From: Paludibacter sp.
GTDB lineage: Bacteria > Bacteroidota > Bacteroidia > Bacteroidales > Paludibacteraceae
Reading direction: 5' to 3'
DNA length: 14,819 nucleotides
Assembly (NCBI GenBank): GCA_028705705.1
Contig: JAQWCZ010000017.1
Span: 1 to 14,819 of the forward strand
A program made the position numbers and the translations under genes. Under the pieces are notes generated by a model. That model was not told the origin of the DNA and ran no database searches. It saw only the letters and a list, made by a program, of their open reading frames with translations. Of the stretch, positions 1-8,661 are shown piece after piece; positions within the stretch are counted from its first letter, which is position 1, and every line of letters begins with the position of its first letter.

Positions 1-301
1 TATTCAACATCAAACGTTCGGTCTGAAGCAATGACTGTATTTTTCCTTCCACCACAAAAGCAACATCACCGGGCTTTACATGTACGCCGTCCTGAATAAA
101 GACGATCATTTTTAACCCGGGATCGAAGGTATTAAAAATACGGCGGGCAACTTCTACTCCCGCCAGAATTCCTTCTTCTTTGATGATTAACTGAGATTTT
201 CCTATTGCACTTTCAGGGATACAGGATAAAGTAGTATGATCCCCATCACCGATATCTTCTGCAAACCACAGCGATATCAACTGTTCAAATTCGTTAGTCA
301 T
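1..301 (-). CDS. nadC: Quinolinate phosphoribosyltransferase (nicotinate-nucleotide diphosphorylase, carboxylating), 5' part only
   Basis: This is the N-terminal 100 residues of NadC; the rest lies beyond the left edge of the window. NadC converts quinolinate and PRPP to nicotinate mononucleotide, CO2 and pyrophosphate in cytoplasmic de novo NAD synthesis. Translating the minus strand from the ATG at 301 gives EDIGDGDHTTLSCIP near residues 15-29, KEEGILAGVEVARRIF near residues 42-57 and TERLMLN at the very end (about residues 94-100). These match the family's N-terminal open-faced sandwich domain and the start of the barrel; the Arg of the ERxxLN motif is a known substrate-binding residue in the family. 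The start codon lies inside the end of the upstream DUF4783 gene: the two share ATGACTAA (294-301), an 8-bp overlap that suggests translational coupling. The identification is strong; the C-terminal catalytic residues cannot be checked here. Confidence 0.93.
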   Translation of the reverse strand, partial: MTNEFEQLISLWFAEDIGDGDHTTLSCIPESAIGKSQLIIKEEGILAGVEVARRIFNTFDPGLKMIVFIQDGVHVKPGDVAFVVEGKIQSLLQTERLMLN

Positions 302-683
302 TGGATGATTCTATTCTTAATTGCTGAATTAATTGTCGTGTTGAGGTTTTCCTGACCAAAACATATACGCGATAGGAAGCATTTCCGGCTTTCATTGTGC
401 CTATAGAGAAAGCTGAAGTGTCTTTGGTTCCTTTGTGTAGTACCAGAAAAGCAGTCACTTTATTTTTTCTAAAAAAATCACTGATGATTCCTGTCGCCTG
501 TTGCTTACTAAAAACATCATTGCTTGATCCGATTACCAACTCAACATTATCATTAAAATAAGAAGAAAGTGTTGTAGCATCACCATCGGCAAGAGCATTC
601 AGTATGCTTTCAGAAACATCCTGTTGCGCATGAACGATGCCGAAGGAAAGTATTAACATTACAAAAGATATCAGGGTTTTCAT
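294..683 (-). CDS. Secreted DUF4783 (NTF2/SnoaL-like) protein next to nadC
   Basis: A 129-residue protein with a clear Sec signal peptide: MKTLISFVMLILSFGIVHAQ, with probable cleavage after HA, so the mature protein is about 109 residues in the periplasm. I chose the ATG at 683 rather than an in-frame ATG 36 bases upstream (719), because the longer form would put a polar segment in front of the signal peptide. The mature part (an alanine-rich helix with ALADGDATTLSSYF, then alternating strands ending LIQQLRIES) has the pattern of a small cone-shaped NTF2-like fold and fits DUF4783, a Bacteroidota family that I recall being found beside nadC. Its function is unknown, and no catalytic motif is visible. 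It overlaps nadC by 8 bp, so the two are surely one transcript, but a periplasmic protein and a cytosolic NAD enzyme need not act together. The family call is from memory of sequence character and context. Confidence 0.8.
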   Translation of the reverse strand: MKTLISFVMLILSFGIVHAQQDVSESILNALADGDATTLSSYFNDNVELVIGSSNDVFSKQQATGIISDFFRKNKVTAFLVLHKGTKDTSAFSIGTMKAGNASYRVYVLVRKTSTRQLIQQLRIESSND

Positions 684-782
684 TGTTCTGATTTTTAAAA
701 GTTCACAAAAACATACCATTACAGGCAGGATATCTCGTTAAAAAGTGCCATATTTGCACCTTAGAAAAGGTGAAGTTTCGGG

Positions 783-814
783 CAAAAATACATCAATTAT
801 TTAGTCAGAGCAAA
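783..814 (-). promoter_or_regulatory. Bacteroidota-type promoter for the DUF4783-nadC transcript
   Basis: On the minus strand TTTG (plus positions 811-814) is followed after 20 bp by TATTTTTG (783-790), a full match to the TTTG / TAnnTTTG housekeeping consensus of this phylum. Transcription would start near 776, leaving a leader of about 90 nt before the ATG at 683. The spacing and both boxes agree, which makes this one of the three best promoters in the window. Confidence 0.65.
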
Positions 815-929
815 ACTTTTATTTTATTTTATGTATTTGCAGCTAAATTTCAACGACACTTGATCGCCGAATTAAATCCGAAAGAGTTTCACAAATAGCA
901 GACCATAAATCGTTAAATTCGAAGTTTTT

Positions 930-1403
930 ATGAAATTCGTACTCTTAATGATAGGAAAAACCAACGGAGAATCTTTACAAAAATTAATTGAAGATTATCA
1001 AAATCGCTTACAACATTACCTGAGTTTTGAAACGCTTGTCATTCCTGAATTAAAAAATACTAAAAATTTATCAGTGCTGGAACAAAAAGAAAAAGAAGCT
1101 GAAATTATATTGAAAATAATTGATAATCAAGATGATGTAATATTATTAGATGAAAAAGGGAAACAATTTGGATCAGTTGCCTTCGCCGGTTATCTTGAAA
1201 AAAAGATGCATTCATCTGCGAAAAGAATGGTTTTTGTTGTAGGCGGACCATTTGGTTTTTCTCAAAAAATATATGATAGAGCTAACGGAATGATTTCCAT
1301 GTCGCCTATGACTTTTTCACATCAAATGATACGGTTGATTTTCATAGAGCAATTGTACAGGGCTATGACCATCATCAGAGGAGAAAGTTATCACCATGAA
1401 TAA
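930..1403 (+). CDS. rlmH: 23S rRNA (pseudouridine1915-N3)-methyltransferase RlmH
   Basis: RlmH methylates N3 of pseudouridine 1915 in helix 69 of 23S rRNA, using S-adenosylmethionine, on the assembled 70S ribosome in the cytoplasm. At 157 residues it has the family's normal length and is a minimal SPOUT methyltransferase. Visible hallmarks are LLDEKGKQF (about residues 73-81), the glycine-rich cofactor loop FVVGGPFGFS (about 102-111) and the knot and C-terminal segment MSPMTFSHQMIRLIFIEQLYRAMTI, ending in GESYHHE, the invariant tail of this family. It is the first gene of a compact operon: its stop is followed after 9 bp by the histidine kinase start. The 246 bp upstream hold only imperfect -7 boxes on this strand (CATATTTG at 749-756, TGTATTTG at 832-839), so its promoter is not clear. 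Nothing about the gene is unusual. Confidence 0.96.
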   Translation: MKFVLLMIGKTNGESLQKLIEDYQNRLQHYLSFETLVIPELKNTKNLSVLEQKEKEAEIILKIIDNQDDVILLDEKGKQFGSVAFAGYLEKKMHSSAKRMVFVVGGPFGFSQKIYDRANGMISMSPMTFSHQMIRLIFIEQLYRAMTIIRGESYHHE

Positions 1404-1412
1404 GGTAATTAT

Positions 1413-4400
1413 ATGAACTTAAAAGGGAAATATAAAATATTGCTGACAGCATTCATTGTCTGTCTTCTAGCAGGCTTTGTAATTGAATACTTTTATGATC
1501 ATTCCGTCATTCAACCCTTTTCACCACAAAAGTTCAACACGGCATTACAACATACCATTTCAAAATCCGACCGTTTAATCAAATCTTCAGAACTATCGGC
1601 AAACTTGCATGAAGAAATTTTTCTCCGAAAACTGATTGACACAAATGATCAAATTGCCTTTTATATTTATGAAAATGAACAATTGACAGGATGGAACACG
1701 AACCAGTTTGATGTGGATATTGAAAAAATCGTTCAGGATAATGAATGGCACTGTATCAAGATTCCCAATGCTTATGGCATTTATAAGTGGTACAAAATTA
1801 AGGATAATACCGGAATAGTTGCTTTCATTCCTGTTAAAATGAATTTTCCGTATGAGAATGATTATTTGCAAAATGATTTTCATCCTCGTTTCGACATCAG
1901 CAAAAACGTCTCTATTGTTGAAACTGCAATTCCGGGTGCAGTAGAAATCTATACTAAAGAAGGTAATTTCCTGTTTGGAATGCTATCTGAACCTGATAAC
2001 AATAATATGCTCCGGATGACAGGCTTTATCATCTTTTGTATTTCGTTCTTGTTATTTTTTGTTATTTACTACAATCTCAACCATTTTTTTCAAACAAAAA
2101 AAATTACTGTAAATCAGTATTTTGCTTTCACAATCTTAAGCGGATTGATTCTCTTGATTGGCTGTTACCTGGATTTCCCAAATATATTCTTTTCAAACCA
2201 GCTTTTTTCTCCAAATCATTATGCAGCAAATCAGCTAATTAACACATTTACTCATCTGTCTGTCATCAGTATCTTTTTGGTAACAGCCATTTTTGTATAT
2301 CAACAAAAAGTAAATTTCTCACACAATCATTTATGGCTAAAAAAATCAATATATTATTTGTACGTTTTGTTTTATTTTGAAATACTGAAAAGTATCATTC
2401 TACATTCCAATATCAACTTTAATATCGCTGTTCTGCGCGATATCCATTTCATTAATATTTGGGCTTTGTTTATTATTTTCCTATTGGGAAGCGGACTGTT
2501 TTTTTTACTACGAATTACAGACAATAAACATCATAAAAAAATAAAACCAACAAAAAAAATCAGTATAGAACTAATTTTTATATTCGTAAGTATTATTCTT
2601 TATGCTTTGATTTTCAAAGATTTTACACTTTTGTATATCTTATTGCTGTTTACATTGTTGATTTTTGATTCGATCCGGTATTTTTTCTTCGACAGTAGGT
2701 TTACTTTCAATACGTTTGGTATTTTTATTTTCATATTAAGTCTTATCACTTTTTTTAGTTCTTACCGTTTATCTGAACATAAAAAAATAATAAAATACAG
2801 CATACAAGCTGAAAACATACTGGTAAACGGGAATTCAGAAAACGATCCGATTGCAGGGTTGTTGCTGGAGGAATTAGATAAAAACCTGCATAAAGATGTT
2901 TTCTTGAAACAACTAATACATGAACAGACAGATATTGACTCTATCAACAAACACATTTATCAAAAACACTTACAAGGATTCTGGAATAAATATAATATTC
3001 ATATTTATCCTGTTTCCGCTAATTCACCTGAAACCGATTATTATCTTCGTTTTCTTGAATTTACCGGGAAAAAGTTGAAAAACACCAATTTTTATAGTTT
3101 ACCTGCATCGTTATATGATATGAGTTTCATCGGTTTAATTGATTTTGCTCAGGAAGATTCAACAACTAATCCTATGAAACAGGAATTGCTGGTTTTTGAA
3201 TTTCAACCGAAAAGAAATTTCAGAAGTTATAGCTTCCCGGATCTATTGATCAGCAAAGAGTCGGATACCTATAAACAAACAAACATATCAATTGCAAAAT
3301 ATGAAAAATCAAATTTAATTTACAGTGACCATAAATTTGACTGGACTGAGTCAGACATGATGTTTCATGAATCGAATGAAGGATTTGAAAAGATAAAGCA
3401 CAACGAACAAGTGTATTACGTTTACACAAAAGCCGACACACGGATTATTATCACGGAGATCGTACCATTTTCATTCCGGAATATGATCTTTTATTCGTTA
3501 CTTATTATCCTGGTTTTTCTTCTTACTGCAAGAATTGTTTATTGGATTTTCGAATTGACACAACAAAAAAGATTGTATGTGCTTGGTCTGACATCTAAAT
3601 TTCAGTTGGTTTTTATTTCCTTGTTGTTTATAAGTTTTATCAGTATTCTTATATTTTCCGTAAATTATATCAGAAGAAATTACAGACAGGAACAAATATC
3701 CAATCTGGAGAAGAAAAAACAATACATCCAAAACTCCTTACAAGATATGTATTACTGGACTGAAGACATTGCATCTGTTGACGAACAGAGTCTTAACATC
3801 AACCTGCAGGAACTGGCATACAGATACCAAACCGATATCAATATATACGACAATACAGGCAAACTCAGGGGAAGTTCGCAATCACTTATTTTCAGCAAAA
3901 ACCTGATAAGTGAACTTATGTCTCCGGAATTCTATTTTTCAAATCATTCCACAGAAAATCAATATGAAAATATTGGTGAACTTGCTTACCTTGCTGCTTA
4001 TACAGATCTCTTAAATGGAGATTATCTGCAAATTGGATATATTTCTATCCCCCAGTATTTTAGTCAGACCGAAATCAATGCAAAAATAGAACAGTTTTTG
4101 GGGGCAATAATACAAATTTACCTGATTATCATTATTTTTTCTATAATCCTTATACTTATAGCAGGAAGACAACTTGCAGAACCTTTACGTCAACTTGAAA
4201 GCAAAATGAAATCAATGCGATTAGGAGGTAAAAATGAAAAAGTAGAATACAAATCTAAAGATGAAATCGGGCAGTTAGTTGAGCAATATAACCGAACTGT
4301 TGATGAACTCGAAAAAAGTACCCAACTGTTACTGGCATCCGAAAGAGAGACAGCCTGGAAAACCATGGCCAGACAGGTTGCTCATGAAATAAACAATCCC

Positions 4401-5018
4401 CTGACACCTATGAAACTTACCATTCAACAACTTCAACGGACAAAAAAAATGCATCCGGAACAGTTTGATGAATATTTTGAAAAAGCTGCCTTCACATTAA
4501 TAGAGCAAATTAACAATTTATCACGCATTGCAGGCACATTTTCTCAATTTGCACGTATGCCGGAAACAAAATTTATGGACATAGACATCGCAGGAAAACT
4601 AGGTTCGGTTATTAATTTGTTCCAGCATAATTATGAGAACATCCACATCAGCTATACCGGGCCAGGGAATGACATTTGGGTGTCTGGTGATCCGGAACAA
4701 ATCATACAAGTATTTAATAACATCCTGAAAAATGCTACGCAATCCATCAAAAAAGACATAAATGGTAAAATTGATGTTACATTGAAAGTTCAGGAAAACA
4801 CCGTAAAGATAAGTTTTACAGATAATGGATCCGGAATTTCCGAAACCATTCGAAATGAAATTTTCAAACCCAACTTCACCACCAAAAGCGCTGGAATGGG
4901 ATTAGGCTTGAGTATTTCAAAAAGTATTATCGAGGATATGGGGGGACAGATTTCCTTTATCACGAAAGAAAATGAAGGTACAACATTCGAAATTAGATTA
5001 AAAAAATTAATAAAGTAG
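1413..5018 (+). CDS. Large multi-sensor membrane histidine kinase (NtrY-like core), orphan
   Basis: A 1201-residue sensor kinase predicted to autophosphorylate on His and pass phosphate to a response regulator, which is not encoded next to it. Order of parts: TM helix at residues 8-26; first extracytoplasmic segment to about 200; a block of about eight TM helices (about 203-450); a second extracytoplasmic region (about 455-685); two TM helices (about 691-711 and 730-750); a Cache/PAS-like extracytoplasmic sensor (about 750-890, with DINIYDNTGKLRGSSQ); a TM helix (about 896-917); HAMP (about 917-975); HisKA with QVAHEINNPLTPMKLT, phospho-acceptor His991; and HATPase with the N-box NNILKNATQS (Asn1107), G1 box DNGSGIS (Asp1137) and G2 box GMGLGLSIS (from Gly1161). 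The whole catalytic core looks intact. There is no receiver domain, so it is not a hybrid kinase. It starts 9 bp after rlmH and ends 7 bp before the peptidase gene. The signal sensed is unknown; the HisKA sequence resembles NtrY-type kinases. Confidence 0.9.
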   Translation: MNLKGKYKILLTAFIVCLLAGFVIEYFYDHSVIQPFSPQKFNTALQHTISKSDRLIKSSELSANLHEEIFLRKLIDTNDQIAFYIYENEQLTGWNTNQFDVDIEKIVQDNEWHCIKIPNAYGIYKWYKIKDNTGIVAFIPVKMNFPYENDYLQNDFHPRFDISKNVSIVETAIPGAVEIYTKEGNFLFGMLSEPDNNNMLRMTGFIIFCISFLLFFVIYYNLNHFFQTKKITVNQYFAFTILSGLILLIGCYLDFPNIFFSNQLFSPNHYAANQLINTFTHLSVISIFLVTAIFVYQQKVNFSHNHLWLKKSIYYLYVLFYFEILKSIILHSNINFNIAVLRDIHFINIWALFIIFLLGSGLFFLLRITDNKHHKKIKPTKKISIELIFIFVSIILYALIFKDFTLLYILLLFTLLIFDSIRYFFFDSRFTFNTFGIFIFILSLITFFSSYRLSEHKKIIKYSIQAENILVNGNSENDPIAGLLLEELDKNLHKDVFLKQLIHEQTDIDSINKHIYQKHLQGFWNKYNIHIYPVSANSPETDYYLRFLEFTGKKLKNTNFYSLPASLYDMSFIGLIDFAQEDSTTNPMKQELLVFEFQPKRNFRSYSFPDLLISKESDTYKQTNISIAKYEKSNLIYSDHKFDWTESDMMFHESNEGFEKIKHNEQVYYVYTKADTRIIITEIVPFSFRNMIFYSLLIILVFLLTARIVYWIFELTQQKRLYVLGLTSKFQLVFISLLFISFISILIFSVNYIRRNYRQEQISNLEKKKQYIQNSLQDMYYWTEDIASVDEQSLNINLQELAYRYQTDINIYDNTGKLRGSSQSLIFSKNLISELMSPEFYFSNHSTENQYENIGELAYLAAYTDLLNGDYLQIGYISIPQYFSQTEINAKIEQFLGAIIQIYLIIIIFSIILILIAGRQLAEPLRQLESKMKSMRLGGKNEKVEYKSKDEIGQLVEQYNRTVDELEKSTQLLLASERETAWKTMARQVAHEINNPLTPMKLTIQQLQRTKKMHPEQFDEYFEKAAFTLIEQINNLSRIAGTFSQFARMPETKFMDIDIAGKLGSVINLFQHNYENIHISYTGPGNDIWVSGDPEQIIQVFNNILKNATQSIKKDINGKIDVTLKVQENTVKISFTDNGSGISETIRNEIFKPNFTTKSAGMGLGLSISKSIIEDMGGQISFITKENEGTTFEIRLKKLIK

Positions 5019-5025
5019 TTGAAAT

Positions 5026-7194
5026 ATGAGAAACAAAATTCTTTTTACGCTGATGATGATTACTGTATTCACGGCAAATGCGGATAATTTGTTATATGAC
5101 ATCACAGATGGGAAATTCAGACCGGATATGAGCCAAATTCCGGTGTCCCTGAATGACGGGGAACATTATACTTTAATGGTTGATAGTCAAACCATTGTTA
5201 AATACAACTACAGAACCGGAGTTGCTGTCGACACCCTCTTATCAATCAGGAATATGAAAGATAAACTTATTGACTCATTTTCGGGCTATATCATGAGTCC
5301 TAAAGAAACTAAAATACTGGTTTACAAGAATGCAAAAAAACGCTATCGCCGTTCCTTTACTGCCGAATACTACATCTACGATATCAAGTATAAAGAATTC
5401 GATCCTTTGTCGTCGAAAACTCCACAGGAAGCTCCTATTTTTTCGGCCGATGACCGCTATATTGCCTTTGCTCACAGAAATAATCTGCACATGAAAAAAG
5501 TTGATTTTAAAACGGATATCCAGATAACCAAAGATGGAGAAGCAGGTAAAATCAGCAATGGAATAGCTGACTGGCTTTATGAAGAAGAATTTGAAGCAAC
5601 TTATCATTATGCTTGGTGTCCCGATAGCAAACTGCTTGCCTATATCAAATTCGATGAAACAAAAGTGAAAGAGTTTTCTTTTCAGACATTCCTCAGCAAA
5701 GACAAACCCGGATTTTTACTGTACCCTGAATTGACTCAGTTCAAATATCCCAAAGCAGGAGAAAAGAACCCAGAAGCTATTGTTTGTATCTATGATGATT
5801 TTAATAAAACAACACGCACTATAAAGCTAAAACCTGAAGGCGATTATTATATCCCAAGAATCAAATGGACCAACAACGCGAACCAACTGGCCATCTTTCA
5901 AATGAACAGAAACCAAAACCGCCTGGATATGTTTTATGCAAATCCTAAAACAGGTATTGCTCGTTTAATTACGAGGGAAGAAAGCAAATATTATATTGAT
6001 TATCAAAATATTGATTTACTGAAATTTCGTAAAGATAATATTGGATTTTACAGTGTTAGTGATCGTGACGGCTATCGACACATCTATCAACATCGTATGG
6101 ATGGAACCATAGCACGACAGATAACCAAGGGAAAATGGGATGTTACTGATTTTTATGGTATTGACGAACGCAAGAACATCATTTATTATCAGAGTGTCGA
6201 ACTTTCACCCGTACAAAGAAATGTTTTTTCAATTGATCCAAAAGGTAAAAAAGTTTGTTTAACAAATGAGAAAGGTAAAAACGAAGCTTGGTTCAGCAGT
6301 AATTTTAACTATTTTGTACATGAAATTTCCAGTGTAACTGAGCCTAACAAACGAGTTCTGAAAAGCAGCAATGGTTCAAAAATCAGAGTTTTAGAGGACA
6401 ATTCAGATATTGCTTCCTCTTTTCAAAATCTTCAACTCAATAACAAAGAGTTTTTTAGTTTTACAACTTCAGATAACATCATGCTGAATGGATGGATGCT
6501 CAAACCTTCAGGATTTGATTCAACAAAAAAACATCCGGTTGTCTTAATACAATATTCGGGTCCCGGTTCTCAGTTAGCTGTCAACGAATGGAATATAGGA
6601 TGGGAATACTACCTTTCTCAAAATGGTTATCTGGTTGTTTGTGTTGATGGCAGGGGAACAGCCTCACGGGGGGCTGACTTTATGAAATCAACATATAAAC
6701 AGTTGGGTGTACTAGAAGCCAGGGATCAAATAGAAACAGCCAAATACCTGGGAAGTCTGGATTATGTTGACAAAGACCGGATCGGAATCTGGGGATGGAG
6801 TTACGGAGGTTCTGTTGTACTGTGGGCTATGAGTAGCGGTGAAAAAATCTTTAAAGCCGGGGTTTCAGTCGCCCCTGTGACAGATTGGCGTTTTTACAAC
6901 ACAGCCTACTCAGAACGTTTTATGCAAACGCCGGAAGAAAATTTTTCAGGATATGAACAAACATCAGCTATTTTAAAAGCGAAGCAATTGGAAGGAAAAT
7001 TATTGATTATACATGGAACGGCTGATGACAATGTGCATTACAACAACACCCTGATTTATACCGATAAATTGGTTGAAGAGGGAAAGCAATTTGAAATGCA
7101 TATATATACTGATAAAAACCACAGTATAACAGGAAAACAAGTACGACGGCATCTTTATACAAGAATGTGTGAATTTCTATTCAGGGAATTATAA
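5026..7194 (+). CDS. Dipeptidyl peptidase IV-like serine peptidase (S9B), secreted
   Basis: A 722-residue S9 family peptidase with a signal peptide at residues 1-19 (MRNKILFTLMMITVFTANA), so it acts in the periplasm or at the outer membrane. DPP IV enzymes remove X-Pro or X-Ala dipeptides from peptide N-termini. The N-terminal part (about 40-480) is the beta-propeller; it carries DWLYEEEF, whose Glu187/Glu188 match the Glu pair that binds the free N-terminus in DPP IV. The C-terminal alpha/beta hydrolase domain has the nucleophile elbow GWSYGG (Ser592), HGTADDNVHYNN (Asp667) and TDKNHSI (His699), a complete triad. The length is normal for bacterial DPP IV. A close alternative is prolyl tripeptidyl peptidase, which shares this fold; the double Glu favours dipeptidase activity. 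It lies 7 bp behind the histidine kinase and is probably the last gene of that operon. It is likely used in peptide scavenging. Confidence 0.9.
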   Translation: MRNKILFTLMMITVFTANADNLLYDITDGKFRPDMSQIPVSLNDGEHYTLMVDSQTIVKYNYRTGVAVDTLLSIRNMKDKLIDSFSGYIMSPKETKILVYKNAKKRYRRSFTAEYYIYDIKYKEFDPLSSKTPQEAPIFSADDRYIAFAHRNNLHMKKVDFKTDIQITKDGEAGKISNGIADWLYEEEFEATYHYAWCPDSKLLAYIKFDETKVKEFSFQTFLSKDKPGFLLYPELTQFKYPKAGEKNPEAIVCIYDDFNKTTRTIKLKPEGDYYIPRIKWTNNANQLAIFQMNRNQNRLDMFYANPKTGIARLITREESKYYIDYQNIDLLKFRKDNIGFYSVSDRDGYRHIYQHRMDGTIARQITKGKWDVTDFYGIDERKNIIYYQSVELSPVQRNVFSIDPKGKKVCLTNEKGKNEAWFSSNFNYFVHEISSVTEPNKRVLKSSNGSKIRVLEDNSDIASSFQNLQLNNKEFFSFTTSDNIMLNGWMLKPSGFDSTKKHPVVLIQYSGPGSQLAVNEWNIGWEYYLSQNGYLVVCVDGRGTASRGADFMKSTYKQLGVLEARDQIETAKYLGSLDYVDKDRIGIWGWSYGGSVVLWAMSSGEKIFKAGVSVAPVTDWRFYNTAYSERFMQTPEENFSGYEQTSAILKAKQLEGKLLIIHGTADDNVHYNNTLIYTDKLVEEGKQFEMHIYTDKNHSITGKQVRRHLYTRMCEFLFREL

Positions 7195-7208
7195 AAACAT
7201 GTTTTACA

Positions 7209-7230
7209 ACAGAATTAATCTGTGTTTTTT
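7209..7230 (+). terminator. Possible weak hairpin terminator after the peptidase gene
   Basis: ACAGA (7209-7213) can pair with TCTGT (7219-7223) across a 5-nt loop, followed by G and six T's (7225-7230). The stem is only 5 bp, so termination would be weak. It lies 15 bp after the stop codon and just before the likely promoter of the next gene pair, which is where a terminator is expected. Confidence 0.35.
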
Positions 7231-7263
7231 GTGTGGTTAACCGATGAAAAAATTGTATTTTTG
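7228..7263 (+). promoter_or_regulatory. Probable promoter of the sugar permease/kinase pair
   Basis: TATTTTTG at 7256-7263 is a perfect TAnnTTTG -7 box. The nearest upstream TTTG is at 7228-7231, a spacing of 24 bp, longer than the usual 19-21. The start site would be near 7270, about 40 nt before the ATG at 7311. The -7 box is convincing; the -33 box is less so. The upstream TTTG also forms the end of the weak terminator's T run. Confidence 0.5.
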
Positions 7264-7310
7264 TGCGTTTAAAACAATAACTCTTTCAAACTAATTAATC
7301 TATTATTAAT

Positions 7311-8603
7311 ATGAGTACACAAAAGAAACAAGGCAGCAACATCATTGCCATTATTGTGATGATATTCCTTTTCGGGATGATATCATTTGTTACAAATCTT
7401 GCATCTCCCATGGGAGATATTTTAAAGTTTCAATTTAATGTTCCAAACTGGATGGGAACACTTGGAGTTTTTGCCAATTTCATAGCTTATGCTGTGATGG
7501 GTTATCCTTCCGGAAATCTGCTGCAAAAGCTCGGCTACAAAAAAACAGCACTAATTGCTATTGCGGTCGGATTTATTGGAGTTGGTATTCAAACACTATC
7601 TGGTGCTTTTGGAAGTTTTGGTATTTATTTGCTTGGTGCTTTTGTCGCCGGTTTTTCTATGTGTTTGCTCAATACAGTTGTAAATCCAATGCTGAATACG
7701 CTTGGAGGTGGTGGAAATAAAGGAAACCAACTGATTCAAATCGGAGGTTCTTTCAACTCACTTAGCGGAACCGCTGTAATTGTCCTGACAGGAATTTTAA
7801 TTCCTGCTATAGCAGAAGCCAGAATCAGTGACGTATTTCCATTGATGTATGCTGCTTTAGCCATTTTTGCTTTTGCTTTCCTGGTTATTTCTTTTGCATC
7901 CATACCTGAAAAAACAAAAGAACAAAAACATGCTTCATCTGCTAAATCTGAATACAGTGCTTTGTCATTCCGTCACTTTGTTTTGGGTGCTATTGGTATT
8001 TTTGTTTACGTAGGGGTTGAAGTTGGGGTTCCCAATATTCTGAACAAATGGTTACAAAATCCATTAAGCGACGGTGGAGTTGGAATAGCTGAAGCAGTTG
8101 CCGGATCTGTTGCTGCAACCTATTGGTTATTGATGCTTGTTGGTCGTCTTTTAGGAGCTGCCATCGGGAGTAAAGTATCAGCTAAAACTATGTTAGGAGT
8201 TGCTTCTATTGTTGGTTTGGTACTTACATTAGCAGCCATGTTTGCACCTACTGATGTTTTAGTTAATATGCCGGTTTTCACCGGAGGAGCTGAGTTGTTC
8301 GGGCTTGCAGAAGTGCCTGTCAACGCAACATTATTGGTACTAATAGGTTTATGTACATCAGTAATGTGGGGCGGTATTTTCAACCTGGCTGTTGAAGGTT
8401 TAGGAAAATATACTGAAAAAGCATCAGGTATTTTCATGGTGCTCGTTTGCGGTGGTGGTATATTGCCATTACTTCAAAATGCAATCGTTGACGGTACAAA
8501 TAATTACCTTGTAAGTTATTGGGTAATAGCTGCCGGACTTGTTTATTTGTTGTACTACGCACTTGTTGGAAGTAAAAATGTAAACAAGGATATTCCTGTA
8601 TAA
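7311..8603 (+). CDS. FHS-family major facilitator sugar permease (glucose/galactose type)
   Basis: A 430-residue inner-membrane transporter with about 12 TM helices, split by a charged cytoplasmic loop at residues about 199-219. It fits the fucose:H+ symporter (FHS) branch of the major facilitator superfamily. The A-motif-like loop GNLLQKLGYKKT (68-79), NTVVNPMLNTLG (121-132), GNQLIQIGGSFNSLSG (138-153) and YVGVEVG in TM7 (233-239, with Glu237) are the typical FHS signatures. The ROK sugar kinase starts 58 bp downstream with no terminator between, which points to uptake of a hexose such as glucose or galactose by proton or sodium symport. Fucose is less likely because no fucose catabolic gene is nearby. 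Substrate and coupling ion cannot be read from the sequence. The family is confident, the sugar is inferred. Confidence 0.85.
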   Translation: MSTQKKQGSNIIAIIVMIFLFGMISFVTNLASPMGDILKFQFNVPNWMGTLGVFANFIAYAVMGYPSGNLLQKLGYKKTALIAIAVGFIGVGIQTLSGAFGSFGIYLLGAFVAGFSMCLLNTVVNPMLNTLGGGGNKGNQLIQIGGSFNSLSGTAVIVLTGILIPAIAEARISDVFPLMYAALAIFAFAFLVISFASIPEKTKEQKHASSAKSEYSALSFRHFVLGAIGIFVYVGVEVGVPNILNKWLQNPLSDGGVGIAEAVAGSVAATYWLLMLVGRLLGAAIGSKVSAKTMLGVASIVGLVLTLAAMFAPTDVLVNMPVFTGGAELFGLAEVPVNATLLVLIGLCTSVMWGGIFNLAVEGLGKYTEKASGIFMVLVCGGGILPLLQNAIVDGTNNYLVSYWVIAAGLVYLLYYALVGSKNVNKDIPV

Positions 8604-8661
8604 AAAAAGAATTATGAATCATTTGTTTATTAATTAATCAATTTAAATAAATCAAACCATT

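Noticed and set aside
749..839. CATATTTG (749-756) and TGTATTTG (832-839) considered as rlmH promoters
   Set aside because: Each has a mismatch in the TA of the -7 box and neither has a TTTG at the proper distance upstream.
5275..5607. A 110-codon open frame on the minus strand inside the peptidase gene
   Set aside because: It lies fully opposite a well-supported gene, has no recognisable motif, and its composition is what the antisense of an AT-rich coding sequence gives.
7194..7205. Perfect 12-bp palindrome AAAACATGTTTT at the peptidase stop codon
   Set aside because: It has no loop for a hairpin and is short and AT-rich; it is too far upstream of the next promoter box to call an operator with confidence.
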